From Closterium sp. NIES-65 (lineage: Eukaryota > Streptophyta > Zygnematophyceae > Desmidiales > Closteriaceae): a DNA stretch of 64,000 bases. The notes below the pieces were generated by a model. It was not told where the DNA came from and made no database searches. It was given only the letters and a program-made list of their open reading frames with translations. Location: contig CANXME010002486.1 in assembly GCA_948144175.1 (NCBI GenBank), positions 1,798,001-1,862,000 on the forward strand, given 5' to 3'. The position numbers and the translations under genes are program-made. Shown here one piece after another: positions 63,722-64,000 of the stretch; position 1 is the stretch's first letter, and every line of letters starts with the position of its first letter.

Positions 63722-64000
63722 CTATTGCCTGAATGGGGCCTCAATCAGCTGGTGCAGCTGTCCCTCGCTGAGAGGGACAATGGGGCCCTGCATGCCGAGC
63801 TCATCCGCTGCCAAGGCCTCGTTGGTCTTGGAGCGGAGGGCATTGGCCTGCGCTCTCTGGAGGCAGACAATCCAGCGCTGGCGGTACTCCGTCAGCAGCT
63901 TGGCTGCCTCGTATGAGGTAGGTGCTGCGTTGTAACGCAGCCTGGCCGCCAGCTCCGCGCACTGCCGCAGGTAAGCCAGCACCCCCGGGGAGGGGTAGCC
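63722..64000 (-). CDS. Last exon of an unidentified upstream gene (partial)
   Basis: The minus strand is open from the window edge to a stop at 63722: GYPSPGVLAYLRQCAELAAR, then LRYNAAPTSYEAAKLLTEYR, an Ala/Arg/Gln-rich helical stretch and IVPLSEGQLHQLIEAPFRQ. Composition and heptad-like spacing of Leu/Ala suggest an alpha-helical protein. Codon use is GC-rich and coherent. Family not recognised. It precedes the LRR gene on the same strand. Confidence 0.5.
   Translation of the reverse strand, partial: GYPSPGVLAYLRQCAELAARLRYNAAPTSYEAAKLLTEYRQRWIVCLQRAQANALRSKTNEALAADELGMQGPIVPLSEGQLHQLIEAPFRQ

Overview
This is nuclear DNA of a GC-rich green-lineage eukaryote, most likely a streptophyte alga (charophyte). 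Three things point there: an intron-rich leucine-rich-repeat receptor kinase with an RD-type kinase domain of plant type; Ty1/copia elements whose primer-binding region resembles the complement of plant initiator tRNA-Met; and a Ty3/gypsy element carrying a C5-cytosine DNA methyltransferase domain, a configuration reported (from memory) in charophytes and dinoflagellates. The species cannot be fixed from the sequence alone. There are no bacterial-style operons, CRISPR arrays or rRNA genes.

Layout. 1-6743: two neighbouring minus-strand copia fragments, A1 (5' part, cut by the window edge) and A2 (3' part), separated by a scrap of a chromodomain gypsy integrase. 6829-6996: one spliced exon of a host gene. 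7296-16195: gypsy element D (plus strand) with about 556-bp LTRs, encoding gag with three zinc knuckles, protease, a DNMT3/DRM-like methyltransferase, RT/RNase H and integrase, followed by a remnant of a tandem second copy. 16422-17227: host sequence with a tandem membrane-segment-like repeat. 17228-37623: a three-level nest. Copia F (plus, about 1-kb LTRs, target duplication GTAAC) was split by LINE G (minus, duplication GTACATG), which was split by copia B (minus, 132-bp LTRs, duplication ACACT/ACACC). 39107-40008: gag of another copia, H. 40127-45119: internally deleted copia C with intact ends and a GGTTT duplication. 45140-45760: a diverged F-type LTR. 46230-48575: a 5' fragment of a gypsy related to D. 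48786-50275: a decayed copia relic. 50547-63369: a host LRR receptor-like kinase gene on the minus strand with eighteen one-repeat LRR exons, a transmembrane exon and a complete kinase. 63722-64000: the last exon of a further minus-strand gene.

How it fits together. About 75-80% of the window is retroelement, mostly dead copies with stops, frameshifts or catalytic changes. A1, A2, B and C belong to one copia family with 124-133 bp LTRs, a Gly-Ala-Glu-Pro repeat linker between integrase and RT, and a leader beginning with an initiator-tRNA-like antisense segment. The most notable element is D, where a methyltransferase sits between protease and RT in the pol reading direction; a self-methylating retroelement is the natural reading. 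This copy is inactive (gag stops, YIDN in the RT active site, the integrase glutamate position replaced by a stop, frameshifts in the methyltransferase). The receptor kinase is the only host gene with most of its structure visible.
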